Source of the DNA: Candidatus Avisuccinivibrio pullicola
Lineage (GTDB): Bacteria; Pseudomonadota; Gammaproteobacteria; Enterobacterales; Succinivibrionaceae
NCBI GenBank assembly: GCA_018713485.1
Contig: DVOQ01000016.1
Location: 24,953 to 88,952 of the forward strand
DNA length: 64,000 nucleotides
Direction: 5' to 3'
Shown: piece after piece, positions 38,902-50,115 of the stretch
Layout of the letters: the number at the start of each line of letters is the position of its first letter
Position numbering within the stretch: the stretch's first letter is position 1
The notes under the pieces: generated by a model
What the model was told of the DNA's origin: nothing
The model's input: the letters and a program-made list of their open reading frames with translations, nothing else
The model's database searches: none
Made by a program: the position numbers and the translations under genes

Positions 38902-39027
38902 CGTATCCTGAAGAGGGATTTTTTGTAATACAGGTGTTAAAAGGTCTCTTTTTACGGCTGACGGTTAATGCTATATTAAGAGCCCCCGCCGTGGGGGCAT
39001 ACAGTTTTCAAGGAGCGAAGGATATTT

Positions 39028-39645
39028 ATGAGCAGTTTGGTACCCATGGTCATCGAGCAGACCGGAAGGGGTGAGAGATCTTTTGACATTTATTCGAGAC
39101 TGCTCAAGGATCGCGTGATCTTCCTTACCGGCGAGGTGGAGGATCATATGGCGGATCTCATCGTGGCGCAGCTCCTCTTTTTAGAGTCCGATGATCCCGA
39201 CAAGGATATTTACCTCTATATCAATTCCCCGGGCGGTGTGGTAACCGCCGGCATGGCGATTTACGACACCATGCAGTACATCCGTCCCGATGTGGCGACC
39301 GTGTGCTTAGGTCAGGCCTGTTCCATGGGGTCTTTCCTGCTGTCAGGCGGCGCGAAGGGCAAGCGCTACGCTCTTCCCCATGCCAGGATCATGATCCATC
39401 AGCCCTTAGGCGGCTTTAAAGGCCAGGCCTCGGATATCATGATTCACGCCCGTGAGACGGAGCGCATCAAGACCATCATGAATACCCTGTTAGCCCGTCA
39501 TACCGGCAAAAGCCTTGCGGAAATCGAGGCTGCCTGTGACCGTGATAATTTCATGTCCGCCGAGGAGGCGCTGAATTTCGGCTTAATTGACAGGGTCATT
39601 ACCTCCCGTGCCGAAGTGAATCCCGAGGCTAAGAAAGAGGCTTAG
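39028..39645 (+). CDS. clpP: ATP-dependent Clp protease proteolytic subunit
   Basis: '[32 protein letters not shown]'. Confidence 0.98.
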   Translation: MSSLVPMVIEQTGRGERSFDIYSRLLKDRVIFLTGEVEDHMADLIVAQLLFLESDDPDKDIYLYINSPGGVVTAGMAIYDTMQYIRPDVATVCLGQACSMGSFLLSGGAKGKRYALPHARIMIHQPLGGFKGQASDIMIHARETERIKTIMNTLLARHTGKSLAEIEAACDRDNFMSAEEALNFGLIDRVITSRAEVNPEAKKEA

Positions 39646-39653
39646 AGAACAAG

Positions 39654-40958
39654 ATGAGCGACGAGAACAGCAATAAGCCGATTTGTTTATTCTGCGGCAA
39701 GGGGCCGTCGGATGACCGTACCCTGATCCGCACCAAGCAGGGCATTGTCATCTGCTCGGACTGCGTCAAGAAGTGCTACGACATCCTCATGAAGGAAGGC
39801 CGTCCCGAGGACGAAAGGCGGCGCCGCCGCTATGAGGAGGAGAAAGCCGCCTCTGCCCCTGTCGAGGATTTAAACCTTGACGAGATCCCGACTCCGCATG
39901 AGATTGCCGCGCATTTAGATGAGTACGTCATCGGTCAGGAAGATGCCAAGAAGGTGCTTTCCGTGGCCGTGTACAATCACTATCAGCGCTTAAAGCACAC
40001 CACCCCTGCCGAGACGGGAGGCGTGGAATTAGGCAAGTCCAATATTCTGCTTATTGGCCCCACGGGTTCGGGTAAGACTCTGCTCGTGCAGACCCTGGCG
40101 CGCTTTTTGAAGGTGCCGTTTGCCATTTCCGATGCCACCACCTTAACCGAGGCCGGTTATGTGGGCGAGGACGTGGAGAACGTCATTCTGCGTCTCCTTC
40201 AGTCCTGCGATTTCAATGTCGCCAAGGCGCAGAAGGGCATTATCTACATCGACGAGATCGATAAGATCGCCCGCAAGAGCGAAAACCCCTCCATTACCCG
40301 CGACGTGTCGGGTGAAGGCGTGCAGCAGGCGCTCCTCAAGCTCGTTGAGGGTACCGTAGCCTCCGTGCCCATGCAGGGTGGCCGCAAGCATCCGCGTCAC
40401 GAGATGATCGAAATCGACACCTCGCAGATCCTCTTTATCTGCGGTGGAGCATTTGACGGTCTGGAGAAGATCGTCGACAAGCGCGTGCAGAAAAACTCCG
40501 GCATCGGCTTTGGCGCCGAGGTGTTAGGTAAAAAAGACGGCCTTACGCTGACGCAGAAGTATCAGAAGGTTGAGCCTGACGATCTGGTTAAATTCGGTAT
40601 TATCCCCGAGTTTATCGGCCGTATGCCCGTCATCACTGCCCTTGAGGAACTGGACCGCAAGAGCCTCGTGCGCGTTCTGCGCGAGCCCAAGAATGCCATC
40701 GTGCGTCAGTATCAGGCGCTCTTTGGCTTTGAGGGCGTGGATCTGGAGTTCACCGAGGAGGCCTTGAACGCCATTGCCGACGTGGCTATCGAGCGTCATA
40801 CCGGCGCACGCGGTCTGCGCTCCGTGGTGGAAGGTCTGCTCTTAAATACCATGTACGATATTCCCTCTGCCGCGAACGTCACCAAGGTGGTCGTGGACGA
40901 GAATACGGTCAAAAACGGCTCCGAGCCCCTCGTCATCAAACAGGTGCGGGCCTCGTAG
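39654..40958 (+). CDS. clpX: ClpX ATPase
   Basis: Zinc finger [15 protein letters not shown]; '[12 protein letters not shown]'; '[16 protein letters not shown]'. Confidence 0.98.
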   Translation: MSDENSNKPICLFCGKGPSDDRTLIRTKQGIVICSDCVKKCYDILMKEGRPEDERRRRRYEEEKAASAPVEDLNLDEIPTPHEIAAHLDEYVIGQEDAKKVLSVAVYNHYQRLKHTTPAETGGVELGKSNILLIGPTGSGKTLLVQTLARFLKVPFAISDATTLTEAGYVGEDVENVILRLLQSCDFNVAKAQKGIIYIDEIDKIARKSENPSITRDVSGEGVQQALLKLVEGTVASVPMQGGRKHPRHEMIEIDTSQILFICGGAFDGLEKIVDKRVQKNSGIGFGAEVLGKKDGLTLTQKYQKVEPDDLVKFGIIPEFIGRMPVITALEELDRKSLVRVLREPKNAIVRQYQALFGFEGVDLEFTEEALNAIADVAIERHTGARGLRSVVEGLLLNTMYDIPSAANVTKVVVDENTVKNGSEPLVIKQVRAS

Positions 40959-41062
40959 CCCTCTCAGGGGGCCAGGGGCCCCCTTGAAAAACCGGGGGCC
41001 TGCCCCCACGTGCCCTCTGACGGATATCCCGTCTTCATTAACCTGCCTTCATAGGATTTTTC

Positions 41063-43624
41063 ATGAGCAAACAAGACAGCAAAACCGTAACGGAGACTGA
41101 GGTTCAGTCCTCCCCCGTCCGTAAGGTACTGCCCCTCGTTACTTTGAGAGGGCTGGTGGTCACGCCTCATGCCAACGTGCAGGTTCTGGCCGCCCGTGAC
41201 TATTCCATTCAGGCTTTCCGTGCCGCTCAGGATTCGGAAAGCCGCGAGGTGGCCGTGTTCTGCCAGTTACAGGACAATGACGACAATCCGCCGCGCGAGC
41301 GACTGCAGCAGGTGGGTGTCATCTGCCGTGTCCTCAACGGCGACTATAAGGACAGCGAGACTTTCCGCTGTCTCATCCGCGGCTACTGCCGCGTGCGTCT
41401 TAACGACGTTATCGAGGAAGAGGGGCTGCCGTACCGCAAGGCTGCGGTCGAGGTACTGGAAGAGAAGAGCTATACCCGCGCCGAACTCAGCCATTACGTC
41501 ACCACCTTAAAGTCCTCGCTTGAGTACGCCATGAAAAAGAGCGATGGCGCGGTGAAGGGCTTTATGGACTCCTCCATCCCTCACGAGATCCTTGACGGGA
41601 TCCGTGCCGAGGAGGATCTGTACGTGCTTTCGGATCTGCTCACGCAGACGCTCTCCCTCTCCATCACCGAGCGGCGCTGCATGTTAGAGACTCTCGATCC
41701 CGTGGTGCGTGCTAAATTCCTCATCGCACGCCTTAACGGTTACTCGTATCAGGTGGAGTTAGAGCAGCGCGTCGTTGAGGAGGCGAGGGCCTCCATGGAG
41801 CGCAATCAGCGCGATTACTTCCTGAACGAGCAGTTAAAGGCCATCCGCCATGAATTAGGCGACGATCGCGACGATGACGAGGTCGAGGAGTTCCGTAACC
41901 GCTTAAAGGAGCTGAAGGCTCCGGATACGGTCAAAAAGCGTATTGAAAAGGAAATCCGCAAGTACACGCAGTCCAGTGCCGCCACCTCCGAGGGCATCAC
42001 TATCCGCAATTACATCGAGGTGCTGCTCTCCGTGCCCTGGCAGGAATCCAGCTCCGTCAACCGTGATTTAGGCAAGGCCCGTGACATTCTCGAGCACGAT
42101 CACTATGGCCTTGAGAAGGTTAAGGAGCGCATTCTGGAGTATCTTGCGGTACAGTCGCGCGCCGACCGGCTGCACGGACCCATCCTCTGCCTCGTAGGCC
42201 CGCCCGGTATCGGCAAGACCTCGTTAGGCGCTTCCATCGCCCGCGCCACGGGGCGCAAGTATACCCGTGTGGCCCTGGGCGGCCTGCACGATGAGGCCGA
42301 GATCCGCGGTCACCGCCGTACCTACGTGGGCTCGCTGCCAGGTAAGATCATCACCAATATCACGCGCACGGGCGTGAACAATCCCTTATTCCTGTTAGAT
42401 GAGATTGACAAGATCACCTCCACCGTGCACGGCGATCCCGAGGCGGCGCTCCTTGAGGTGCTCGATCCTGAGCAGAACCGCGCCTTTACCGATAACTACC
42501 TCGAGATGGAATATGATCTCTCCAACGTGCTCTTTATCGCGACGGCCAATTCCTATGATATTTCGGCCCCGCTGTTAGACCGTATGGAGATCATCGATCT
42601 CTCCTCCTATACCGAGGATGAGAAATTCAATATCGCCCGCAAGTATCTGCTGCCCAAGCAGATGCGTCTCAATACTCTTGAGGAGAGCGAGTTTGCCATC
42701 ACCGACGCGGCCCTCACCGAGCTTATCCGCTACTACACCCATGAGGCCGGCGTACGCGGACTGGAGCGCCTCTTAAATGAGCTGTGCCGCAAGACCGTCA
42801 AGGACATGCTCTTAAAGGACAGCGCCAGGGAGCGCAAGAAAGAGGACGGCAGTGCCGGTGAGGCTAAGAGTGCTGCGGGAGCGAAGAAAAAGCGCCGCCG
42901 TAAGCTGACGCTTGACGTGAAGCATCTTGAGAAGATGTTAGGCCCGCGCCGTTACGATTTCACCTCGCGCCTCTCCGAGAACAAGGTAGGACTCGTGAAC
43001 GGTCTTGCCTGGACGTCCTTAGGCGGTGATATCCTGCAGCTTGAAGCTGTCGCTAACGAGGGCACGGGCAAGCATATTCTTACGGGAAAGCTTGGCGATG
43101 TCATGAAGGAGTCCATCTCCGCGGCCATGACCCTGGTGCGTTCGCGCGCCTCGCTGCTGCACCTTAATCAGAACTTTTTTGAAAAGTGCGATCTGCACAT
43201 TCACGTGCCCGAGGGCGCGACCCCGAAGGAAGGTCCCTCGGCCGGCGTGGGTATGGTGACGGCTATCGTGTCGGCCCTGACGGGCAATCCGGTGCGCGCC
43301 GATGTCGCCATGACCGGCGAGATCACGCTGCGCGGGGATGTGCTGCCCATCGGCGGCCTTAAGGAGAAGCTCCTCGCCGCGCTGCGCGGCGGGATTAAGA
43401 CGGTGCTCATCCCTAAGGATAACGTCAAGGATCTGTGGGATATTCCCGAGAACGTCAAGAAGAACCTGGAGATCGTTCCCGTAGGCAAGATTGAGGAAGT
43501 CCTTAAGCGTGCCATGCAGAACGATCCCTGGTACTTTATTCCCGACACGGTCTGGAGCGCGAACAACAGTTCCCTGAATGCCGGTTCCGGTACGGACAGT
43601 GCTGCCGCCACCCCTAAGGCCTAG
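41063..43624 (+). CDS. lon: Lon protease
   Basis: '[13 protein letters not shown]', '[15 protein letters not shown]' catalytic Ser. Confidence 0.98.
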   Translation: MSKQDSKTVTETEVQSSPVRKVLPLVTLRGLVVTPHANVQVLAARDYSIQAFRAAQDSESREVAVFCQLQDNDDNPPRERLQQVGVICRVLNGDYKDSETFRCLIRGYCRVRLNDVIEEEGLPYRKAAVEVLEEKSYTRAELSHYVTTLKSSLEYAMKKSDGAVKGFMDSSIPHEILDGIRAEEDLYVLSDLLTQTLSLSITERRCMLETLDPVVRAKFLIARLNGYSYQVELEQRVVEEARASMERNQRDYFLNEQLKAIRHELGDDRDDDEVEEFRNRLKELKAPDTVKKRIEKEIRKYTQSSAATSEGITIRNYIEVLLSVPWQESSSVNRDLGKARDILEHDHYGLEKVKERILEYLAVQSRADRLHGPILCLVGPPGIGKTSLGASIARATGRKYTRVALGGLHDEAEIRGHRRTYVGSLPGKIITNITRTGVNNPLFLLDEIDKITSTVHGDPEAALLEVLDPEQNRAFTDNYLEMEYDLSNVLFIATANSYDISAPLLDRMEIIDLSSYTEDEKFNIARKYLLPKQMRLNTLEESEFAITDAALTELIRYYTHEAGVRGLERLLNELCRKTVKDMLLKDSARERKKEDGSAGEAKSAAGAKKKRRRKLTLDVKHLEKMLGPRRYDFTSRLSENKVGLVNGLAWTSLGGDILQLEAVANEGTGKHILTGKLGDVMKESISAAMTLVRSRASLLHLNQNFFEKCDLHIHVPEGATPKEGPSAGVGMVTAIVSALTGNPVRADVAMTGEITLRGDVLPIGGLKEKLLAALRGGIKTVLIPKDNVKDLWDIPENVKKNLEIVPVGKIEEVLKRAMQNDPWYFIPDTVWSANNSSLNAGSGTDSAAATPKA

Positions 43625-43632
43625 GAGAGAGC

Positions 43633-44055
43633 ATGAGCGAGAACGAGATTAAGGAAGACGCCGCGGGGCTTACCCCGGGTAAAAGCGAGGGTGAGGCGCT
43701 CTTACAGCACCTGATGTCTGTCCTGAGAGAGCTGGAGAAATTAGCCGCCGCCTGCGAGGGCGGGCGGAAGCCTGACAATCCCGCGGTCTTTTTAAAGATC
43801 GTCACGCCCCTGCTCGTGCAGGTGGAAAATTCCCTTCCCGAGCTCAGGGACACGGTCGACAGCCTTGAATATATGGGCAACACGGAGCTCGCTACGGGAC
43901 TTACGCTTACCTTAAACCGCCTTGAAGAGAGCGTGCTGCCGCCGCTTTTAAGGATGGTGGACAGTTTAAGGGCTGAGGAAAAGCCCCGTGAGGACGGCGC
44001 TGAGAACTCCGCTTCTGCAAAGGACGCGGCCTTCACCCCGGAGGCGGTGCAGTAG
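43633..44055 (+). CDS. Hypothetical protein
   Basis: 140-aa ORF 9 nt after lon stop, ATG with GGAGAG upstream. Confidence 0.55.
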   Translation: MSENEIKEDAAGLTPGKSEGEALLQHLMSVLRELEKLAAACEGGRKPDNPAVFLKIVTPLLVQVENSLPELRDTVDSLEYMGNTELATGLTLTLNRLEESVLPPLLRMVDSLRAEEKPREDGAENSASAKDAAFTPEAVQ

Positions 44056-44300
44056 GGATCAGGGCTTACCTGATACTGTCAGGTAAGTCTCCTATCCTGT
44101 CCTGCGTCTTTCCCTGAAACCGTGCTGCTTTTCAGGCTGAGACCTGCCGTCACGCAGCGGCTTTCTTATTTTTTGCGTGACGGATCTCCTTTTAGCAAAT
44201 CTTTTTTAATAAAGTTAAGAAAGCATTGCATAATCAGAGCATCACAGGCAGAGGGCTTTTCCCTTCTGCCAAGGCAACACTCAAACTCAAGGAGTATACC

Positions 44301-44576
44301 GTGAATAAGGGAGAATTAGTAAGTCGCGTCGCCGCCCGGGCTGACATTACTTCTAAGGAAGCGGCCGCCCTGGTCAGTGCTTTCATGGAATCCGTAAAGG
44401 AGGCCCTCGCATCCGGTGAGAGCGTGCCCATCGTGGGCTTTGGCACCTTTATGGTCCGTCAGCGTGAAGAACGCATGGGCCGCAACCCGCGCACCCGTGA
44501 GGAAGTCCTCATTCCGGCCTGCAAGATCCCGGCCTTTAAGGCGGGTAAGACTTTTAAAGCGGGTATCAATTCCTGA
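44301..44576 (+). CDS. hup: HU-family DNA-binding protein
   Basis: 'GFGTFMVRQREERMGRNPRTREEVLIPACKIPAFKAGK'; start set to GTG 44301 (AAGGAG upstream). Confidence 0.95.
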   Translation: MNKGELVSRVAARADITSKEAAALVSAFMESVKEALASGESVPIVGFGTFMVRQREERMGRNPRTREEVLIPACKIPAFKAGKTFKAGINS

Positions 44577-44620
44577 TCCCTCTTCCTTTATGGTGTCCGG
44601 CAGGGGCCGGATACCCGTTG

Positions 44621-44645
44621 CCGCCTTAAGGGCGGTTTTTTTTGT
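44621..44645 (+). terminator. Intrinsic terminator after hup
   Basis: CCGCC-TTAAG-GGCGG followed by T tract. Confidence 0.8.
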
Positions 44646-44727
44646 CTATGGCAAGTCAGGGGGCAGGCAGGTATAATCAGGGGCTTGAAGACCCTGCGCA
44701 CACAGGCAGGGCTAAAGGAGTTTAACC

Positions 44728-46638
44728 ATGTTATCTGACAAATTAAGAGAAGGGGCTAACGGCAGGATTTTCAAGATCCTGTTCTGGGTCATCATTCTCT
44801 CCTTTGTCTTTACCGGTGTGGGCGGCTATCTTATTCCGCGGCTTAACACCGATCCCGTCACGGTCGGCGAATACACGATTTCAGCTAACGAATGGACCGA
44901 TCAGTACAACCGTCAGACACAGCAGATGCAGCGCATGTACGGTCCGCAGTTCACGCGCCTTTTAGAGGATCACGAGTACGTGAACGAACTGCGTTCGCAG
45001 GTGCTTGAAGGTCTTATTGACAATGTGGCCTTCAATACTGCGGTCTTTAACACCGATGTGCGCATCGGCGACGAGCAGGTACGCGACGCCATCCGCAATA
45101 CTCCAGCCTTCATGAAGGACGGTAAGTTCAATAACGATCTCTATCTGGCCTCCGTGCGCAATATGGGCATGGATCCGGAGTATTTCGGTGAGCAGATGCG
45201 CCTGTCGCTGACGGCCGCCGCCATCTCCGATCCCTTAAGCTCTCTGTCTTCGCGCGTCTTGCCCTATGAGAGCAAAATCCTCAATGACGTGCTGCTGCAA
45301 AGCCGTGTGGTCGATCTCTACAGTCTCGACACCACTTCCCTTAAGAGCGGAATGAGCGCCACTGAAGAGGAGCTTAAGAGCTGGTATCAGGACCATCAGG
45401 ATACCTATATGGCTCCGGCTACGGTCACCTTCACCTATCTGCTCCTTGACAGCAACGCCATCCGCGCCGGCTTAAGCTTAAGCGACGCTGAGCTCGAGGA
45501 GTATTACTCCTTAAACAGTGAGGATTTCCGCGTAGGTGAGCGCCGTGACATGTCTCACATCCTTATCCGCGCCGGGGATGACGCCTCAGAGCGCGCCGCT
45601 AAGGTGCAGGAAGCCCTGGCCTCAGGCCGGGACTTTGCCGCTGTGGCCTCCGAATTCTCCGATGACAGCGCCTCCAAAGCGCAGGGCGGTGAGATGGGCC
45701 CCGTCGGCCGCAACGAGATTGCCTCCAATTTAGAGAATGCGCTCTTCTCCTTAAGCGAGGGAGCGGTCAGTGCTCCGGTGAGCGACAGTTACGGTATTCA
45801 CTTCGTTAAGTTAAACCGCATCCTGCCCTCCTATGTGCCGTCCTTTGCCGAGGCCAGAGAGCAGGTGCGTCAGGCCGCTCTCGATGCCCGTACCCGCGAG
45901 CTCTATCAGGAGCAGGTGACGACCTTATCCGATCTCTCCTTTGAAAATCCTGATTCTCTGGATGTCACTGCCGAGGCCTTAAAGCTCAAGGTGACTGAGT
46001 ACAGGGGCTTAAAGCAGGGGGACACCACCGCTCCGTGGCCCTTAAATACCGCCGCGGTGCAGGAGGCGGCCTTTAACGAGGACAATCTCACTTCGGGTGT
46101 CAACACTCCCGTGGTGACCGTGAATGACGGCGTTTCCGTGGTCATGAACATCTCCGACTTCACCGAGCGCGCCTTACGCGACTTTGAGGAGGTGAAGTCC
46201 GAGGTTGAGGACGCGGTGCTTGCCCATAAGGCCGTGGAAGAGGGTAACCGTATCCTCAATACCTTCGCTAAGGCCCGTCAGAGCGATCCCTCAGCCCCCC
46301 TCCCCGAGGGTGTCTCTGAGACCGATAACGTGACCCTGGTGCGCGGCGATCCCTCCTATGATGCCGCCTTTGGCATGGCCGTCTTCGCTATCCCGGCTGA
46401 AGGCGCTGAAAGATATGCGGTAGGTGAGAATCAGGGTAAGGCCGCCCTGGCGCTCTTAAAGGAGATCAGGGTGCCTGAGGAGAGCCCCGAGTACGCGCAG
46501 CTTATCAATGCGCAGTTTGCGCAGTACCGTCAGGCTGACGCGCAGGCGGCGCTGAACCGCTTAAGCCGCTCCTTAACCGAGATCACCTACAATCAGGAAG
46601 CCATTGACATGGTCAATCAGGGCAGTGCCGGCGAATAG
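44728..46638 (+). CDS. ppiD: PpiD-like periplasmic SurA/parvulin chaperone
   Basis: N-terminal TM, SurA_N-like, parvulin 'RDMSHILIRAGDD...FSDDSASKAQGGEMGPV'; downstream of hup as in E. coli. Confidence 0.93.
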   Translation: MLSDKLREGANGRIFKILFWVIILSFVFTGVGGYLIPRLNTDPVTVGEYTISANEWTDQYNRQTQQMQRMYGPQFTRLLEDHEYVNELRSQVLEGLIDNVAFNTAVFNTDVRIGDEQVRDAIRNTPAFMKDGKFNNDLYLASVRNMGMDPEYFGEQMRLSLTAAAISDPLSSLSSRVLPYESKILNDVLLQSRVVDLYSLDTTSLKSGMSATEEELKSWYQDHQDTYMAPATVTFTYLLLDSNAIRAGLSLSDAELEEYYSLNSEDFRVGERRDMSHILIRAGDDASERAAKVQEALASGRDFAAVASEFSDDSASKAQGGEMGPVGRNEIASNLENALFSLSEGAVSAPVSDSYGIHFVKLNRILPSYVPSFAEAREQVRQAALDARTRELYQEQVTTLSDLSFENPDSLDVTAEALKLKVTEYRGLKQGDTTAPWPLNTAAVQEAAFNEDNLTSGVNTPVVTVNDGVSVVMNISDFTERALRDFEEVKSEVEDAVLAHKAVEEGNRILNTFAKARQSDPSAPLPEGVSETDNVTLVRGDPSYDAAFGMAVFAIPAEGAERYAVGENQGKAALALLKEIRVPEESPEYAQLINAQFAQYRQADAQAALNRLSRSLTEITYNQEAIDMVNQGSAGE

Positions 46639-46660
46639 CCTGCGTCCCTGAGCCTGCGTA

Positions 46661-46690
46661 CAGCCCCGCTCCGGCGGGGCTGTTGCTTTT
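46661..46690 (+). terminator. Intrinsic terminator after ppiD
   Basis: CAGCCCCGC-TCCG-GCGGGGCTG then T-rich. Confidence 0.85.
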
Positions 46691-46876
46691 TATGTATCAT
46701 AATGGTGCAGTGTCTATAAAGCATAAACGTGAATAGCGTGCTGTTTTATAAAGAAAAATACCGCTATAGAACTTTTTCCACAATAGTAACAATAAAGCTT
46801 CAAGGTTCCTGTACAGTCTGATTTGTGTGCAAATTTGGTGCAAATGCGGAAGCGGTGCACAGGAAAGGGCCTCCCC

Positions 46877-46885
46877 TGCTATAAT
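46877..46885 (+). promoter_or_regulatory. Extended -10 TGCTATAAT upstream of sucC
   Basis: Direct reading. Confidence 0.5.
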
Positions 46886-46917
46886 TTGCGGCGTCTTAGG
46901 AATGTATCGAGATAATT

Positions 46918-48087
46918 ATGAATCTTCACGAGTACCAGTCCAAGGAAATGCTGAAAGCCTATGGACTGCCGGTGCCGGACTTTAAGGTCAGCACCAAGGC
47001 CACGGGGATCGGCAAGGCCGCCTATGAGTTATCCCCCGGCCCCTTCGTCTGCAAGTGCCAGGTGCACTCCGGAGCCCGCGGAAAGGCCGGTGGTGTCGCG
47101 GTGGTTAAGACTCCCGCCGAGGCCGAGGCTTTTGCCGCTAAATGGTTAGGCAACCGCCTCGTTACCCGTCAGTCGGGACCGCATGGCAAGCCGGTGAACC
47201 GTATCTTAATTGAGCCTGCCACCGAGGCGGTGCGCGAGCTCTATATCGGAGCCACCATCGACAGAACGAGTGCGCACCTGACCATCATGGCCTCTGAAAG
47301 CGGCGGCATGTCGGTCGAGGAGATCGCGGCCACTTCCCCTGAAAAGATTCTGAAGGTGCCCATTGACGAGCTGACCGGCCCGCAGCCCTATCAGGGGCGC
47401 GCCCTGGCCTATGCCTTAGGCCTTAAGGGCAAGCAGGTCGGGGAGTTTACCCGCATCTTCGTGGGGATCGCGCGCATGTTCCTTGAAAAGGATCTGTCCT
47501 TAATCGAGATCAATCCCCTGGCCGTCACCGCCGAGGGAAAGCTTCTGTGCCTTGATGCCAAGATCAATCTCGACAGCTACGCGCTTTACCGCCACCCCGA
47601 TTTAGTGGAGTTAGACGACCCCTCGCAGGAAGATCCGCGCATCGCCCGCGCCGTGGCTTCGGGCTTCTCCTATGTGCCCCTTGAGGGCAATATCGGCTGC
47701 CTCGTGAACGGTGCCGGTCTGGCCATGGGGACCATGGACATTATCAAGAACTGCGGCGGCAAGCCCGCCAACTTCCTTGACGTGGGCGGCGCGGCCACGC
47801 GTGAGCGTGTCATGGAGGCCTTCAAGATCATCCTTGAAGACAAGTCGGTGCGCTGCATTCTCGTCAATATCTTTGGCGGTATCGTGCGCTGCGATCTCAT
47901 CGCGGAGGGCATTTTAGGCGCGGTTAACGCCGTGGGTACCACCGTGCCCGTGGTGGTGCGCCTTGAAGGTAATCACGCTAAATTAGGTGCCGAGGTCCTG
48001 AACGGCAGCGGTCTTAACATCACCACGGCCCATACCCTGCGCGAGGCGGCGCAGTTAGCCGTAAGCCGTGCGGAGGAAGCTAAATGA
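46918..48087 (+). CDS. sucC: Succinyl-CoA synthetase beta subunit
   Basis: '[20 protein letters not shown]', '[16 protein letters not shown]'. Confidence 0.97.
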   Translation: MNLHEYQSKEMLKAYGLPVPDFKVSTKATGIGKAAYELSPGPFVCKCQVHSGARGKAGGVAVVKTPAEAEAFAAKWLGNRLVTRQSGPHGKPVNRILIEPATEAVRELYIGATIDRTSAHLTIMASESGGMSVEEIAATSPEKILKVPIDELTGPQPYQGRALAYALGLKGKQVGEFTRIFVGIARMFLEKDLSLIEINPLAVTAEGKLLCLDAKINLDSYALYRHPDLVELDDPSQEDPRIARAVASGFSYVPLEGNIGCLVNGAGLAMGTMDIIKNCGGKPANFLDVGGAATRERVMEAFKIILEDKSVRCILVNIFGGIVRCDLIAEGILGAVNAVGTTVPVVVRLEGNHAKLGAEVLNGSGLNITTAHTLREAAQLAVSRAEEAK

Positions 48088-48959
48088 GCATTCTCGTCGA
48101 TAAGAACACCAAGGTGATCTGTCAGGGTATCACGGGTTCCCAGGGTACCGCTCATACCGAGCAGTGCCTTGAATACGGCACCCACGTGGTAGGCGGCGTG
48201 ACGCCCGGTAAGGGCGGTGCCACGCATTTAGGTCTGCCGGTCTTCAATACCGTGCGTGAGGCTGTGGACGTCACCGGCGCTACCGCCTCGATGATCTTTG
48301 TGCCTCCGCCCTTCGCGGCCGATTCCATCTTAGAGGCCATCGACGCGGGCCTCGAGCTTATCGTCTGCATCACCGAGGGCATTCCCGTCCTCGACATGCT
48401 CAAGGTCAAGGCTAAGCTGCGCGCCTCCGGGAGCACTCTGATTGGCCCCAACTGCCCCGGTGTGATTACGCCCGGTGAGTGCAAGGTGGGCATTATGCCA
48501 GGCTACATCCATGAGCGCGGCCGCGTGGGTATCGTCTCGCGCTCGGGTACCTTAACATATGAGGCCGTCAAGCAGACCACGGACGCGGGATTCGGTCAGA
48601 CCACCTGCGTGGGAATAGGAGGCGATCCCGTGCAGGGATCGTCCTTCGTGGACATGCTAAAGCGCTTTGAAGAGGATGATGAAACCGAGGCCGTGGTGCT
48701 GGTGGGCGAGATCGGCGGCACTTCCGAGCAGGAGGCCGCCCGCTTTATCAAAGAGCACATGACCAAGCCCGTGGTCTCCTATATCGCCGGGGCTTCTGCC
48801 CCCGCGGGGCAGCGCATGGGACACGCCGGTGCCATCATCACCGGAGGTCAGGGCACGGCCCTTGCCAAGCAGCAGGCGCTGCGTGAGGCCGGCGTCATCG
48901 TGGTGCCCACTGCCGCTGATATCGCGGACGGTATCCGTGAGGCCACCGGATGGAATTAG
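48084..48959 (+). CDS. sucD: Succinyl-CoA synthetase alpha subunit
   Basis: '[15 protein letters not shown]', '[20 protein letters not shown]', '[14 protein letters not shown]'. Confidence 0.97.
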   Translation: MSILVDKNTKVICQGITGSQGTAHTEQCLEYGTHVVGGVTPGKGGATHLGLPVFNTVREAVDVTGATASMIFVPPPFAADSILEAIDAGLELIVCITEGIPVLDMLKVKAKLRASGSTLIGPNCPGVITPGECKVGIMPGYIHERGRVGIVSRSGTLTYEAVKQTTDAGFGQTTCVGIGGDPVQGSSFVDMLKRFEEDDETEAVVLVGEIGGTSEQEAARFIKEHMTKPVVSYIAGASAPAGQRMGHAGAIITGGQGTALAKQQALREAGVIVVPTAADIADGIREATGWN

Positions 48960-49130
48960 GGGACCGGTCTTAAAGGGCGGAGCGGCCGCTTTGCCCTGAA
49001 AAGCCCTGCCTGAGTGCAGGGCTTAATTTTTCCTGACGTGAAGGAATGGAGGATCTGCGGGAGCCTGAAGCTCTCCCTTCTTCGCTTTTAAGGACGGAGA
49101 TTTTCAGCGCCCTGCCGGAGCTTACCTTAT

Positions 49131-49691
49131 TCAGATGTGCAGGTTCGGAGCCTCGGGAATGAAGGAATGGGCTACGCGGTAGCCTGCGGGGATCCTGCCT
49201 TCCGAGAGCGTATAGAGTCCTTTCAGGGCCTCGCATACGGTGTTAAGACGCACGCCGTCTCTGTCTCCTGCAAAATGGCAGCGGTTGACGTAAAGACCTT
49301 CTCCGCGTACGCCAAAGCCCACGTAGACCGTACCTACGGGATTTGCGTCATTTCCCCCCGAGGGGCCGGCCACACCGCTTACTGCCACGCTTAAATGAGC
49401 ATGGGATCTGCGGATCGTCCCGGCCGCCATTTCGGCGACGCAGCCGAGGCTCAGTTCGCTCATGTTCTCAAGAGTCAGCGCGGAGACCTCCAGCATTTCA
49501 TGTTTGGCACGGTTGTTATAGGTTATAAAGGCGCGGTCAAAGAACTCAGAGGAGCCCGGCAGGGAGGTAAGGTAAGCGGAAATGAGACCTCCGGTCAGGG
49601 ATTCGGCGGTAGCGACCATGAGGCGATGCTCAAGGAAACTCTCCTTGCATTTTAACAGCAGCTCTGCAATCTGACCGTTCAGATCAGTCAT
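49131..49691 (-). CDS. pncC: CinA C-terminal/PncC nicotinamide-nucleotide amidohydrolase family
   Basis: 'VATAESLTGGLISAYLTSLPGSSEFFDRAFITYNNRAK', 'VSGVAGPSGG'. Confidence 0.9.
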   Translation of the reverse strand: MTDLNGQIAELLLKCKESFLEHRLMVATAESLTGGLISAYLTSLPGSSEFFDRAFITYNNRAKHEMLEVSALTLENMSELSLGCVAEMAAGTIRRSHAHLSVAVSGVAGPSGGNDANPVGTVYVGFGVRGEGLYVNRCHFAGDRDGVRLNTVCEALKGLYTLSEGRIPAGYRVAHSFIPEAPNLHI

Positions 49692-49928
49692 GATTTTTTC
49701 CTTATATAATAATCAGTTAGATGTTTCTGTCTGAATAGGACACATCTTTGCACAACTGTGCTTCCTCAGGCAAGACACGTGGGCGTTTTCTGTCAGCTCA
49801 TCTTTAAAACCTTATCGTCACTTAGCCTGCGAACCCGTGCTGCCACGCTTCGGGCAGTGAGAGTTTATGGCTTGGTTATCTAAATAACTGATTGATATGT
49901 ATGCAAAAGTCTCTGGAGTGTAAAAATA

Positions 49929-49966
49929 TGCCAGTGTGTTGGCATATTTTTGCCAGCGTAATGGCA
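49929..49966. repeat. Tandem dyads TGCCA-N6-TGGCA, 22-bp period
   Basis: TGCCAGTGTGTTGGCA (49929-49944) and TGCCAGCGTAATGGCA (49951-49966). Confidence 0.75.
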
Positions 49967-50073
49967 ATTTTAGGAATGGGGTATAACTATCTGAAGCAGC
50001 ACTGCTATAGCATTGGGCCTGCCGGGATCCGGGCCGAAGAGTTTTTTACGCTGCAGCTTGGCGATCTTACTGA

Positions 50074-50107
50074 CCGTAAGGCGAGCCGCTGCAGGCACGC
50101 CTTACGG
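50074..50107. terminator. Hairpin downstream of brnQ (weak terminator candidate)
   Basis: Perfect 10-bp stem CCGTAAGGCG...CGCCTTACGG. Confidence 0.45.
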
Positions 50108-50115
50108 CAGGCGGT

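Noticed and set aside
46918-48959. Complete TCA operon around sucCD
   Set aside because: No sucAB, sdh or gltA in the window; sucCD stands alone between ppiD and pncC.
49892-50110. Interpreting the TGCCA dyads as a LexA, TyrR or NrdR box
   Set aside because: Half-sites and spacing do not match the consensus of those regulators as I know them; left as unknown operator.
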